A DNA stretch of 64,000 nt from Sphingobacterium sp. (GCA_029239355.1 JAQZAZ010000002.1:62001-126000), one strand, 5' to 3'; positions 9,288 through 18,887 are shown, counted from the stretch's first letter. Numbers and translations: made by a program. Notes: generated by a model from the letters alone, not told the origin.

Positions 9288-10307
9288 TTATTGACTGTTC
9301 TTTCTGATCGTATAGGTATTTGTTTCGGCATTAAACTTAAGCTCCAGGTCATTTGCTAGACAGATTGTCTGTAGAATCTGTGCAACATCATTTTCCGGTG
9401 TGTATGTACCATAAAATGATAATCCTGAAACTTCATTCGAAGAAAAAAGAATGGTTATCTGGTAGAATGACGCTAGAGCAGGCAGTACTTCCGCTAGCGG
9501 CTTGTGATGAAAAACCAAAGTGGTAGGAACGGTCTCCTCTGTTAGTTTTTCAGGTTTTAAAACCTGTTCTTTTCTCAGCTGTGCAACTTTTTCCTTCCAA
9601 GTTTGCCCCGGAGTCAGATAAGCTAGTAATTTTTCTTCCCCATTTTCTCTGCGTTCTTTTATGGAAACTTTTCCGGTGATAAGACGAACCTTAGGTTTTG
9701 CACTTTTAGTTTCCTGAATAACCCAAAAAGACGTTCCCAATGCCGTTGTCAGGATATTGTGTGCTAGCACAGTAAAGGGGCGGGATTTATCATGTGCGAC
9801 TTCAAAAAAAGCTTTTCCTTGCAACTGAATCGCGCGTTGATCATGTGGAAAAGGCTGCATCCAAGTCATGGTAGAGTTTGCCAAGAGACGGACCTTACTA
9901 CCATCCTGTAGTAAAATCAGACTGTCCCGTGAGACTGTACAGGTTATCCTAGTGGACTTAACGGATATTTTTTTGACACCAACAGACTGTCTTTGTTGAG
10001 AATCTTCTATGCGGTTTCCTTCCAATAGATACCAAGCGAATGACAAACAAAAAAGTACGATCGCAGCAATTTTACCAAAAAACTGCCACGACGGATGTTT
10101 AATTCCAATAGCTGCATTAGTGGTTAGCAAACGTGCATCTATCTTTTCTTTCATCCGCTTTTGCGCCCCATCCCTATCAAAGGTATACTCATCAGCTACA
10201 TCAAGCTTCTGTAGCCATTGCATCAAATGCGCACGCTCTACATCCGTTAGTTGTCCTGATGAATATCGTTCGATCAATTTCTCCAGTTCTCTTTTTCTTT
10301 CTTGCAT
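9288..10307 (-). CDS. FecR-type anti-sigma factor with C-terminal DUF4974
   Basis: The protein has 339 aa. A cytoplasmic N-terminal region (residues 1-75, with YSSGQLTDVERAHLMQWL) should bind the sigma factor. One transmembrane helix spans about residues 76-95. The periplasmic FecR domain follows (LLANSTMTWMQPFPHD, GKAFFEVAHDKSRPFTV, GTSFWV), and residues after about 260 look like DUF4974 (FHHKPLAEVLPALASFYQI). It would hold the ECF sigma factor encoded upstream until an outer-membrane signal arrives. It lies between the sigma gene and the SusC gene on the same strand. Confidence 0.93.
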   Translation of the reverse strand: MQERKRELEKLIERYSSGQLTDVERAHLMQWLQKLDVADEYTFDRDGAQKRMKEKIDARLLTTNAAIGIKHPSWQFFGKIAAIVLFCLSFAWYLLEGNRIEDSQQRQSVGVKKISVKSTRITCTVSRDSLILLQDGSKVRLLANSTMTWMQPFPHDQRAIQLQGKAFFEVAHDKSRPFTVLAHNILTTALGTSFWVIQETKSAKPKVRLITGKVSIKERRENGEEKLLAYLTPGQTWKEKVAQLRKEQVLKPEKLTEETVPTTLVFHHKPLAEVLPALASFYQITILFSSNEVSGLSFYGTYTPENDVAQILQTICLANDLELKFNAETNTYTIRKNSQ

Positions 10308-10412
10308 ACACCTTATAGTTGCTACAATTGTGTAATCGTACCATCGTAAAGGCGTTAAGTTTATGTAAAGTTTAGTTTAAGAAAAGTTTAGGTATCAAAA
10401 AAACGCTATGCG

Positions 10413-11018
10413 CTAAAAAAACAACAAAAATGATAAGGACAAGAAAACAGTGGGATTCAGTTGCTGTTGCTGCATCTGCTGACGTACGATATGGAGCGCT
10501 TTACTCAATTGATTTTTTACAGTCTGCAATGATATACCCAAATGTTCCGCAATTTCATGATTACTGAGACTGCGTTGATATTTCAAATTAAAAACTACGC
10601 GCATGCGGTCAGGCATTTCCACGATCGACTGTTCAATGGCAACCAATACATCAGTATAGTTTTCTTCATAATCATCAGGCGGAAAAACATCATGTAAACC
10701 ATCTTGTATGAGAAGGCTATATTGCTCAATATGTTTTTCCTGTATACCTTTCTTTCTAAAATGTTGGAAAAGCTTATGGTATAAGGCCGAGATCAAATAG
10801 GCTCGCAATCCGCTATGGATATTGATCATGTACCGTCTTTGCCAGAGGTCCACAAAGAGATCTTGGACTAGGTCCATCGCAACATCTGCATCTCCTGACT
10901 TCCTCAGTGCAATATGGAGCAGTGTACTCCAATGATGTTCATAAATCTCATCAAAAGCGCTGTAATCTGCATTTTTTAGACGTTGTAATAGTACCGCGTC
11001 TATGGTTTTCACAAGCAT
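10413..11018 (-). CDS. ECF RNA polymerase sigma factor (FecI-like)
   Basis: The protein has 201 aa from ATG 11018. An upstream TTG at 11033 is also in frame. Region 2 is visible as FDEIYEHHWSTLLHIAL and VQDLFVDLWQRR, and region 4 as MRVVFNLKYQRSLSNHEIAE followed by HLGISLQTVKNQLSKAL. The hydrophobic Gln-rich tail ending FLSLSFLLFF is common in Bacteroidota members of this family. With the FecR gene just downstream it forms a cell-surface signalling pair that most likely drives the SusC/SusD/phosphoesterase genes. Confidence 0.94.
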   Translation of the reverse strand: MLVKTIDAVLLQRLKNADYSAFDEIYEHHWSTLLHIALRKSGDADVAMDLVQDLFVDLWQRRYMINIHSGLRAYLISALYHKLFQHFRKKGIQEKHIEQYSLLIQDGLHDVFPPDDYEENYTDVLVAIEQSIVEMPDRMRVVFNLKYQRSLSNHEIAEHLGISLQTVKNQLSKALHIVRQQMQQQQLNPTVFLSLSFLLFF

Positions 11019-11202
11019 AGTTTTTAGATCCAATGATTCTTCGTCTGCTGTAAAGATCAGCGTTTAATACAAATACAGTATTAAGGCCAGGTAAAGAATA
11101 CATTAAAAAGAAGATTCCGCTATAATGTCTCTAGTTGAGTTGTAAAAATATAGTCAAGGTGCTGCCTGCTCTTTTCTAAAATATTTAAAGCATGAGATCG
11201 AT

Positions 11203-11439
11203 TCATGAGTTACACACAGCTTTTAGAAGCCGGCATAGATGATAATCCATTAATATCTGTGAGCCAAAAAGAATATTAATAGCTTGCTGCCGGATCAGTA
11301 TTTGAGCAGACCAAGACCCATCGTCCTCATATGGCCGTGGGCTGACCTTTCGACTATGCTCAATAGCTGATGTACAGGTTTTACCACTGCACATCAATAA
11401 CATACAGCAGACAAATAGCAGTCCCTTCCTACCGATCAT
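11203..11439 (-). CDS. Small Cys-rich putative lipoprotein
   Basis: This 78-aa ORF starts at ATG 11439 inside the end of the DoxX-like gene, overlapping its TAG stop, which suggests translational coupling. The N-terminus MIGRKGLLFVCCMLLMCSGK has a basic start, a hydrophobic run and several Cys residues, compatible with a lipoprotein signal. The rest (RKVSPRPYEDDGSWSAQIL) matches no family I know. It is the last ORF of the leader-B operon. A real gene is plausible because of the coupling, but chance cannot be excluded. Confidence 0.45.
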   Translation of the reverse strand: MIGRKGLLFVCCMLLMCSGKTCTSAIEHSRKVSPRPYEDDGSWSAQILIRQQAINILFGSQILMDYHLCRLLKAVCNS

Positions 11440-13069
11440 AATATCCCGCTTCAAACTTACCTGGAGAAATTTTATAATCCCTGATGACTCGATCCAGTAC
11501 TACATAAATAGCATCTCTATGCTCATCTATGCCCGTTAAGATCACCCGATTTCCACCGTCAATAATTTTATAGGAGACTACAAACCTTTCGCGTAGTTCT
11601 TTGGCCGCCAGTTCATCTGCTTTGGCAAACTCCCGTAGGCGTCTTGCTGTCCGCGCAGGTTTGGCCACATAATTTGCTTCATCCCCCAAGGAGGTCTTTA
11701 CCTTAGCAGGAATCCAATCGGCCAGCGACATCGCAGGTCGTTTTTCTGCAAATCCGTTTGTAGACTTCAGGTAGTTGCGCACACCACCGTCTCCCCCTTC
11801 GCCAGCAGTGACATTGCGTTGATCAGGGATCAGTTTATATTTATCTTCCAGGTACAAATGCTGATTGACTGTATCCACATAATAGTGAAAGGCACGTTGC
11901 CCGCCAGCAATACCAGATATCTCAAATGTCCGGTTGACATCCCTTTTAGGGTCACCACCCCCATTGGACAGGTCGAGTTTTAATGGTCTATTCACTTTAA
12001 AAGTAAGGGTCGACCATTTTTCGAACGTTGCGGATTGCCAACGTAGGCTATCATAGGGATTAAAAGGCCGCAGGACCCCATTGAGACGAAATTCCGTGAC
12101 ATCATAATTGCCACGCAATTCCGGCACACCTGCTGTAGAAGGCTGTTTGTAAGGATCGTACCGAAAATCAACATATTGCAGGTAGAAGAAAACGATTAAA
12201 AAGATAAAGAGGATGATTCCTTTCAGACCAATTCTAATTTCATTGAATCTTCCCCTGAAGCTAGGAAAAAACAAGGCGACACGTGCTGGCAGTTCGCTGA
12301 TAAAGACCTTATAGTAAGGGCCAAAATAAGGTACCAGCAGAAACAGGCTTAACAAAACAAAATAGGAACTATAAACATGCACGCCACCATCGTAGGCAAA
12401 GTTGACCACGACGATAGCGCCCAGTGCTCCGACCAATAAGGTGGCACCGATAGCTACCGTGCGTCTAAAGAGCAATAGTGTGCCGGCTGTCACTTCCAGC
12501 ACACCTGCAAATACCTGATACCAGGGCACAATTCCAAAGGAAAGCCAAAAAATCTTTTGCGCGGTCAAATCACCGTAGTCGGTATCAAGGATACCTAATG
12601 ACGGATAAGGCATCTGAACCGGAAATAGTTTGGTAAAGCCAAAACCAATGATTCCCAGTCCCGCGCGGTACCTTACAATGACGTTGAGCCAATAATATAA
12701 CCTGTCGTAATTGTGTGCCTCCCGCTTCAGTAGCCTAGCTAGCCCTGTCCATAAAAGTCCCAAGACGACCGCGAAAAAGAAAGTATTTACCCAGATGCTA
12801 TAGCCTTCCAGACGGCTGCCAAAGGTGCTCCGGCCAAACCAGCTGACACCCGAGCCAAAGCGGCAGATATCATAGAGATCTCTGTAGTCTAAGTTGAACC
12901 AGTTTATGGCAAACACATGTTCATACCATAAAGGACTATTTGGTATGGAAATAATGATAAAAAAGATGAAACTGATCCGAAAGGCAATCCGTTGGAAAAG
13001 TGTCCAAGTTAGAGTGGGCGCATCTTTTGTTGCCACCCTTTCTGTTTGTATTTTTTCAGCTATTTGCAT
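11429..13069 (-). CDS. DoxX-like multi-span membrane protein with periplasmic C-terminal domain (copy 2)
   Basis: The 546-aa protein has about nine hydrophobic segments in its first 330 residues. The central part (LGIIGFGFTKLF, GVLEVTAGTLLLFRR, then two helices) resembles the four-helix DoxX/DoxD-like core. A soluble region follows (GVPELRGNYDVTEFRLNGVL). It is a paralogue of the adjacent upstream gene, with the same order of blocks but about 100 residues longer. The DoxX superfamily includes subunits of thiosulfate:quinone oxidoreductase, but many members are uncharacterised, so the activity is not assigned. Its place behind SusC and SusD under a Cys-type leader fits a role in oxidising or handling a sulfur compound; that is inference. 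Confidence 0.7.
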   Translation of the reverse strand: MQIAEKIQTERVATKDAPTLTWTLFQRIAFRISFIFFIIISIPNSPLWYEHVFAINWFNLDYRDLYDICRFGSGVSWFGRSTFGSRLEGYSIWVNTFFFAVVLGLLWTGLARLLKREAHNYDRLYYWLNVIVRYRAGLGIIGFGFTKLFPVQMPYPSLGILDTDYGDLTAQKIFWLSFGIVPWYQVFAGVLEVTAGTLLLFRRTVAIGATLLVGALGAIVVVNFAYDGGVHVYSSYFVLLSLFLLVPYFGPYYKVFISELPARVALFFPSFRGRFNEIRIGLKGIILFIFLIVFFYLQYVDFRYDPYKQPSTAGVPELRGNYDVTEFRLNGVLRPFNPYDSLRWQSATFEKWSTLTFKVNRPLKLDLSNGGGDPKRDVNRTFEISGIAGGQRAFHYYVDTVNQHLYLEDKYKLIPDQRNVTAGEGGDGGVRNYLKSTNGFAEKRPAMSLADWIPAKVKTSLGDEANYVAKPARTARRLREFAKADELAAKELRERFVVSYKIIDGGNRVILTGIDEHRDAIYVVLDRVIRDYKISPGKFEAGYYDR

Positions 13070-13095
13070 GATATTTCGATTTAAGCTACTGTCAA

Positions 13096-14427
13096 TTATA
13101 ATTTAAAGCCCAGCCGGTCACGGCCACGTTTGCCGACTTCATAGAGCAGATACTTTTTATTTACTTTTTGAAGGGCGATGGAGAGCGTGTCTCCGTTTGA
13201 ATTGGTTCCATAAAGTTGGATATGCGTACTGTCCGGCCGCAAAAGCTGCAGCTGCAAGCTGTCGTTAGGATAGGCCGGATTTGGATTTTTCAGCAAGATC
13301 GCACGATTGGGCGCTGTTGTATAGCGATAGTACAACCTGCCCCCTACCTGTGTGTACTCGTAGTCCCGTTGTTGATTCTCCAGGAATTTTGCCGGTGTGG
13401 CGGTCTTTATGGAATCATTTACCCGTACACTTAAGGTATTCCATTGCTCGAAAACGACATCCCGCCACCGTTGTTTATTCGTTGGCGAAAATGGGATGGT
13501 ATCTCCATTGACAACAAATTCATCCACGATATATTTACCCGCGATACCCGGCAATCCTGGCTGTTCAGGATAATATAGGGACGAAGTCTTGCTGACCTCA
13601 TACGATTTAAAGCCAGCCAGACCGATAAACAGCAGCACAAAAAGTAATTTAAAAATCCAACGGGAGTAGCCTAAGTGCACCTTAGACCAATCGAACCGCC
13701 AGCGTTGCGGAAAGGTATAATCAAATTGGATGATCAGTTGAGCCAGACGTTTCACATCATAAAAGAAAATAGGTAGCGTCAATAATACCGCAAACGCCGA
13801 AGCAAGATAATGACGTCCGCCGTAAGCCAAGTCAGCCAGGAACACATTTCCGTAAAATGGGATAACGACAATAACGGCCAAAAAGGAAGTTCGACGAAAC
13901 AGCAGCAATACCGCCGCCAGCAGTTCTACCACACCTAAAAAAATCACATACGCCGGGGCCGCCGAGAGGCTGAGATACAGTTGTTTCCAATCCTCAAAAT
14001 AACCATAGGGAGTATTCAGATGGCTCAGTGAAAGCGGAGGTGCAAAAATGGCAAATAATTTCGTCAATCCTGCCACGGACAACAAAGCAGCCAGCCGAAA
14101 GCGAACGAATATGCGTAGAAAATAATAAAGTGAGGCTTCCCGTCCCGGATCGATGCGATCTTTAGAAGTCCATAGCCACGCGACAAGCGCCGCTATAGCC
14201 AGCAGCAGAAACCAATCCGCAAAGCCCGATATCTCCCCAAAGAAGTGAGGTAAGAAAATAACCAGGTTAAAGAGGTCGCTTAATAAATATTGCCAGTTGA
14301 TGTCCAGCAGCTGACGGTAGAAATCCCCTTGTAAGGGCACACTAAGCAAAAGGATAAAAACAATGCTCAGCCGCAGTACATATCTTTTCCAAAATTGGAT
14401 AATTGAAGGTGTTTGTATCGTTGTCAT
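13096..14427 (-). CDS. DoxX-like multi-span membrane protein with periplasmic C-terminal domain (copy 1)
   Basis: The protein has 443 aa. Its membrane part contains LLSVAGLTKLFAIFAPP and GVVELLAAVLLLFRR, the same landmarks as the following gene. After the last helix (FKLLFVLLFIGLAGF) comes a soluble domain (PGIAGKYIVDEFVVNGDTIP) matching that of the paralogue. The tandem pair probably arose by duplication and may form a heteromeric membrane complex. It starts 12 nt after the stop of the SusD gene, so it belongs to the leader-B operon. The family assignment (DoxX-like) is moderately sure; the function is not. Confidence 0.7.
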   Translation of the reverse strand: MTTIQTPSIIQFWKRYVLRLSIVFILLLSVPLQGDFYRQLLDINWQYLLSDLFNLVIFLPHFFGEISGFADWFLLLAIAALVAWLWTSKDRIDPGREASLYYFLRIFVRFRLAALLSVAGLTKLFAIFAPPLSLSHLNTPYGYFEDWKQLYLSLSAAPAYVIFLGVVELLAAVLLLFRRTSFLAVIVVIPFYGNVFLADLAYGGRHYLASAFAVLLTLPIFFYDVKRLAQLIIQFDYTFPQRWRFDWSKVHLGYSRWIFKLLFVLLFIGLAGFKSYEVSKTSSLYYPEQPGLPGIAGKYIVDEFVVNGDTIPFSPTNKQRWRDVVFEQWNTLSVRVNDSIKTATPAKFLENQQRDYEYTQVGGRLYYRYTTAPNRAILLKNPNPAYPNDSLQLQLLRPDSTHIQLYGTNSNGDTLSIALQKVNKKYLLYEVGKRGRDRLGFKL

Positions 14428-14439
14428 GATATCTATTTT

Positions 14440-15774
14440 TTAGCGTGAATAACCTGGATTTTGTTTCAACACTGGATCAGCCAGCAACTGGCTATAAGGA
14501 ATAGGCAGTAGCAAGCGAAAATCCTCCTGAATCCCCAAGACCTGTTTGGCGCGGTCCGTACGGACCAGATCAAACCAGCGGTGTGCTTCAAAAGCAAATT
14601 CGAGCCGGCGTTCATCTGCAATCCATTGCAAGATTTGCTCTTTGTCGCTCGAGGACGGACGCACCGCCAAAGCCGCACGTGTACGTATCCGGTTGAGGTC
14701 TGTCACTGCCTGTGTAAAGTTGCCCAGCTGTGTGCTTGCCTCGGCACGGATCAAAAGAATTTCAGCGATGCGAATGATGTAGGTGGGATCCTTCGCCGGA
14801 TCACGGTAGTAAAGATTGCCATACCATCTCCCCTGATTATCCTTCGCAATCAGTTCGCTACGTGCTCCCCCCGTTTCTGCAGTGGTCAATAGCTTCACTA
14901 AAACCGCATTGGGCGCCCACTGCCTGGTCCCACCATTGGTTTGCGGCTGCCATTGTGCACGGTGCGGATTGGGTTCATTAGCGCTGTAAAAAAGCTCAAA
15001 TATGGATTCCTTGGTTTCGGTTAGGTCGTTTTTAAAGAAACTATAATAGGGATTTAGGAGTTCGTAATCCTGATCCGAAAGAAGTCTATTGGCATATTGA
15101 ATGGCCTGTTGCCAATCCTGACGATAAAGGTAATATCTTGCTTTGAGCGCCAGGACCGTCTTTTTTGTAAAAGCCGTGCGGTCAGTTGTATTGCTCAACA
15201 AACCTTCCGCCGTGTTTAAGTCCTCAAGGACACGGGCATATACCTGATCTGAGCTACTCCGAGCTATCCCCATATTCTCCCCGATCTTGGCGGTCGGCAC
15301 AGTGACAATCGGTACACCGCCCCAGACCCGGACCAGGTCAAAATAATTCAGCGCCCGGATGGCATAGGCCTGCCCCAGTATATTTTGCTTCACCACATCA
15401 CTCATATTCTGTTTGTCATAGTTTGTCAAATCCCGGATCACATTATTGGCCCGGTCAATGGATTTATAGATGCCGTTCCATGCGCTTGCCAGAGTTGCAT
15501 TTTCGGCATTGACCTTGTGATTGATAAATTCCTGAATCTGAGACTGCGAGCCCGTCCATTCGATATTGTCACCAGAGAGGTAGGCAATGGATTGATAGTT
15601 GATACTATAATAATTCCGCAAAGCGGCATATACGCCGTTCAACGCTGCTTTGGCAGAGGTTTCATCGTTGATCACCTGATCGCCGGATATGGAAGTTCGC
15701 GGTTCCACATCCAAAAAGGAAGAGCAGGACGAAAAGAAAACGAAGGCCAATAGATAGAAATAATATTTTTTCAT
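14440..15774 (-). CDS. SusD/RagB-type surface lipoprotein (leader-B operon)
   Basis: The protein has 444 aa, at the short end for SusD. The signal MKKYYFYLLAFVFFSSCSSF contains the lipobox FSSC, followed by LDVEPRTSISGDQVINDETS. Typical blocks are AYAIRALNYFDLVRVWGGVP, RIAEILLIRAEASTQLG and ADERRLEFAFEAHRWFDLVR. It should cap the SusC encoded upstream and bind its ligand at the cell surface. The gap to the SusC stop is 7 nt. Two DoxX-like genes follow closely. Confidence 0.95.
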   Translation of the reverse strand: MKKYYFYLLAFVFFSSCSSFLDVEPRTSISGDQVINDETSAKAALNGVYAALRNYYSINYQSIAYLSGDNIEWTGSQSQIQEFINHKVNAENATLASAWNGIYKSIDRANNVIRDLTNYDKQNMSDVVKQNILGQAYAIRALNYFDLVRVWGGVPIVTVPTAKIGENMGIARSSSDQVYARVLEDLNTAEGLLSNTTDRTAFTKKTVLALKARYYLYRQDWQQAIQYANRLLSDQDYELLNPYYSFFKNDLTETKESIFELFYSANEPNPHRAQWQPQTNGGTRQWAPNAVLVKLLTTAETGGARSELIAKDNQGRWYGNLYYRDPAKDPTYIIRIAEILLIRAEASTQLGNFTQAVTDLNRIRTRAALAVRPSSSDKEQILQWIADERRLEFAFEAHRWFDLVRTDRAKQVLGIQEDFRLLLPIPYSQLLADPVLKQNPGYSR

Positions 15775-15781
15775 GCTGTAA

Positions 15782-18700
15782 TTACAAGGTTAGATTAACA
15801 CCCAATTGAAAACTCCGTGGTTGTGGCGGCGTGCCCAGATCGATACCCTGTTCGTTAGCCGAACTGCCCGCGGCAGATTCAGGATCCAGGCCAGTGTATT
15901 TCGTCCATGTAAATAAATTTGTCGCCTGCACATACACCCGCAGTTTGGTCAGCGACAGCTTTTCAAGCGCCGCTGCAGGAAGGTTGTAGCCCAGGCTTAG
16001 GGACCGAAAGCGTAGGTACGAACCATCTTCCAGCCATCGGCCGCCACCATCTTTATAATTGTTGTTGTTAATACCGTCTGTACGCGGCACATCCGTAATA
16101 TCACCGGGCTGCTGCCAGCGGTCCAGATTCGACCGAAAGATCACGCGGGCGGCATCACGTGCACCACCGGCCTCACCAAAAAAGCGGTTATGGTTGTAGA
16201 TCTCGTTACCGACCGAAAAACTCAGGAAGGTACTCAGGTCCCAATTTTTATAGCTGAAGTTATTGGTGATCCCACCAAAAAAATCAGGCCATATACTCCC
16301 TAAGAGCTGGCGATCATCTGTTGTAATTTTGCCATCCCCATTGACATCCTCATAGACAGCGTCGCCAGTCTGGGAATCCACATAGAGCTGCTTATAGACC
16401 CAAAAAGAATACATTGGACTTCCCTCCTTGAACAGAATGAGGTCGCGGCTGCCAAAATTCATGGGCTTGCTTAAATGTTTAATCGTATTGACGTTTCGGG
16501 CGATATTAAATGCGGTGGTCCATGTCCAGTTATTCTGCTGGATATTCGTCGAATTCAGGGTGAATTCGATTCCCCTATTACTTATCTCAGCTGCATTGTT
16601 TAAATAATTGTCATAACCGGTTGTTCCTGGCAGTACCGCCGTCAACAATCCATCCTTGGTCTGTTTATCGTAATAATTGAAAGCGAAAGACAATCGATTA
16701 TTGAAAAGAGCTGCATCAAGGCCAATGTTGAACTGCGAAGTTTGTTCCCAGGTCAGCTTCTCGTCAGCCAATTGTTCTGGAAACATTCCGGCTACGCCAC
16801 GGTAAGCACCATTTACACCAGACCATAACTGTCGGGAGGCAAAAGAATTGATTCCGCTCTGATTACCCGTAATTCCATAACTGCTTCGGATTTTGAGGTC
16901 GTTGATAAAGGAAATATCCTGGAGAAAGTTTTCCTTGTTCAGCCGCCAGGCCAGGCCTAAAGCGGGGAAATACCCCCATTGGTAGCCCTTATTGAACTTT
17001 GAGGAACCATCTGCCCGAAGTGAAAAATCGATCAGGTATTTATCTGCGAAGCCGTAGTCAATACGTCCAAAGAAAGAAGCTAAGTTGTATTTATCCCAAT
17101 CCTGAAAGCTCGTGGTATTGGCAGCAGATCCGATAATCTTAAAATCATTTGAAGCAAAGCCTTTGCCCGTAGCTGAAGTGAGCGAAAATGTACTGCTTTG
17201 CAAGGTATTTCCCAGGAGCAGTCCAAAGGAATGCTGGGTGCCGAGGCGTTTGCGATAAGTCAATGTCTGCTCATTGATCCAGGTCGTGGCCTGACTGATC
17301 GCCGATGTTGCCGAACCACTGGGGCTGCCCGCAATCAAAAATTTATTCCAATACTCATGCTCATCATAGTGGTTGTAGTCCACACTGAAGGTCGATCGAA
17401 ATTTCAGGCTTGGAGAGATCTGGTATTCCCCGTAGATATTCCCGATATACCGCAGGCTGATGGAACCTACATCGTAATTATCCAATAGCAGCGTCAAATT
17501 ATCAAAGCCAGCCCTACCGACTAACTCCCCCTGTTCATTATAAGGCGAAAGGTAAGTTGGTGTATGTAAGGCCGCCTGCAGAATTCCGCCCTGCGGTCCA
17601 TCTCCAGCCCTTCCTTGATTGCGTCCAGTCCTTGAAATTGCATTGCTCGCCCCCACTTTCAGGCGGTCGTTTATTTTTTGATCTAGATTAAACCGAAAAC
17701 TTGCCCGGTCAAAAGCGAGAGGGCGCAGAATAGACTCCTGCTTATTATATCCAGCGCCTAGATAATAAGTCGTTTTATCACTACCGCCATATAGCGAAAT
17801 ATCAGCGTTATATATCCCTGCAGAGCGGAATGCTTCCGACAGTCGGTCGTAAGTCTGCTGCTCTGAAGGCAGTCCACGACCACCCTGAGCGGTTGAAACA
17901 AAAGGTTCAGGTTTGCCGATGTTACGGTTATATTCATTGACGAGTTCAGCATGTTCAGGGCCAGTCGTTAGCTCCCACAGCTTTGCCGCTTTTGCCCTCC
18001 CAGCGTACAAATTGACGTCGATCTTGGTAGACTGCCCATTTTTACCCCGTTTGGTTGTGATCAAAATGACACCATTGGCTCCTCTTGAACCATATAATGC
18101 TGTCGCTTCCGCATCTTTGAGCACCTCTACATATTCGATATCCGAGGGGTTTAGGTCAGCTATTGGAGAGGTCGCTTTACCGCCCGTGTTTAGGGTCTGG
18201 AGACTCTCGGAGTTAACAAATACTCCATCAATTACATAGAGCGGATTGTTGTTGGCATTGATGGAAGTGGCACCACGGAGGCGGATATTTAGGGCCTCGC
18301 CCGGCACACCGGTACTACTACTGACCTGAACTCCGGCCACCTTACCTTGCAATTGCGCATCGAAACTGCCGGTAGGGATTGAACTCACCTCCTTTAGACC
18401 CAGTTTCTCCACTGAGCCAATCAGATTCTTCTTGCCCACCGTGGTGTAACCCACGACAACCACTTCGTCCAGGCTATCTGACGAACGTTGCAATTTGATC
18501 AAGACCGGAGATGCGTTGACAACCAATTTTCTACGTTCGTAGCCAACATACGATAGCGCTAGGGTAAAAGGGAGTTTCTGACCGGTCACAAAATGAAAGT
18601 TCCCTTTTTCATCTGTTTTAACGCTATGGGTTACGGCCTCCAGCTGCACAGTGACACCTTCTAGCGGTTCACCAGAAATGGAGTCAACAATTTTTCCTTG

Positions 18701-18817
18701 CAGGGTTGCATTAATTATAGGTTCGCCGGCTATCTGGGCAAATAGGTCTACCGGAACAAAAGCCATAGCGAACAGGATACAAAACAGAATATGCTTTGCA
18801 TGCTTGATTTTTTTCAT
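15782..18817 (-). CDS. SusC/RagA-type TonB-linked outer-membrane receptor (leader-B operon)
   Basis: I place the start at ATG 18817 (MKKIKHAKHILFCILF), giving 1011 aa. The frame is open to a GTG at 18868, but that extension runs through the conserved hairpin at 18844-18872 and lacks a signal peptide start, and the equivalent region of leader A has in-frame stops. A signal peptide ends near VDLFAQ. A carboxypeptidase-regulatory-like domain (GKIVDSISGEPLEGVTVQLE) precedes the SusC box DEVVVVGYTTVGKKNLIGSV, the plug and the barrel. The N-terminal pattern GVTH-VKTD--G-FHFVTGQ-LP places it in the same subfamily as the two other leader-bearing receptors. The ligand is unknown. Confidence 0.96.
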   Translation of the reverse strand: MKKIKHAKHILFCILFAMAFVPVDLFAQIAGEPIINATLQGKIVDSISGEPLEGVTVQLEAVTHSVKTDEKGNFHFVTGQKLPFTLALSYVGYERRKLVVNASPVLIKLQRSSDSLDEVVVVGYTTVGKKNLIGSVEKLGLKEVSSIPTGSFDAQLQGKVAGVQVSSSTGVPGEALNIRLRGATSINANNNPLYVIDGVFVNSESLQTLNTGGKATSPIADLNPSDIEYVEVLKDAEATALYGSRGANGVILITTKRGKNGQSTKIDVNLYAGRAKAAKLWELTTGPEHAELVNEYNRNIGKPEPFVSTAQGGRGLPSEQQTYDRLSEAFRSAGIYNADISLYGGSDKTTYYLGAGYNKQESILRPLAFDRASFRFNLDQKINDRLKVGASNAISRTGRNQGRAGDGPQGGILQAALHTPTYLSPYNEQGELVGRAGFDNLTLLLDNYDVGSISLRYIGNIYGEYQISPSLKFRSTFSVDYNHYDEHEYWNKFLIAGSPSGSATSAISQATTWINEQTLTYRKRLGTQHSFGLLLGNTLQSSTFSLTSATGKGFASNDFKIIGSAANTTSFQDWDKYNLASFFGRIDYGFADKYLIDFSLRADGSSKFNKGYQWGYFPALGLAWRLNKENFLQDISFINDLKIRSSYGITGNQSGINSFASRQLWSGVNGAYRGVAGMFPEQLADEKLTWEQTSQFNIGLDAALFNNRLSFAFNYYDKQTKDGLLTAVLPGTTGYDNYLNNAAEISNRGIEFTLNSTNIQQNNWTWTTAFNIARNVNTIKHLSKPMNFGSRDLILFKEGSPMYSFWVYKQLYVDSQTGDAVYEDVNGDGKITTDDRQLLGSIWPDFFGGITNNFSYKNWDLSTFLSFSVGNEIYNHNRFFGEAGGARDAARVIFRSNLDRWQQPGDITDVPRTDGINNNNYKDGGGRWLEDGSYLRFRSLSLGYNLPAAALEKLSLTKLRVYVQATNLFTWTKYTGLDPESAAGSSANEQGIDLGTPPQPRSFQLGVNLTL

Positions 18818-18843
18818 GAATGAGTGTTTAAATAGTATACTGA

Positions 18844-18872
18844 ACAAGTGCCAACGCCAATCGATCACCTGT
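18844..18872 (-). promoter_or_regulatory. Conserved GGCGTTGGC-loop hairpin, start-proximal copy (leader B)
   Basis: The stem ACAGGTG/CACTTGT encloses the loop ATCGATTGGCGTTGG. Compared with leader A the 5' arm changes A to G and pairing is kept as a G-U wobble, a small compensatory difference. The base of the hairpin is 27 nt from the SusC start at 18817, exactly the spacing seen for leader A. Confidence 0.6.
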
Positions 18873-18887
18873 GATTTTTCATCTATT

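Noticed and set aside
18818..18868. N-terminal extension of the SusC gene starting at GTG 18868
   Set aside because: It translates the conserved hairpin, places 17 extra residues before a good signal peptide, and the equivalent region of leader A contains in-frame stops.
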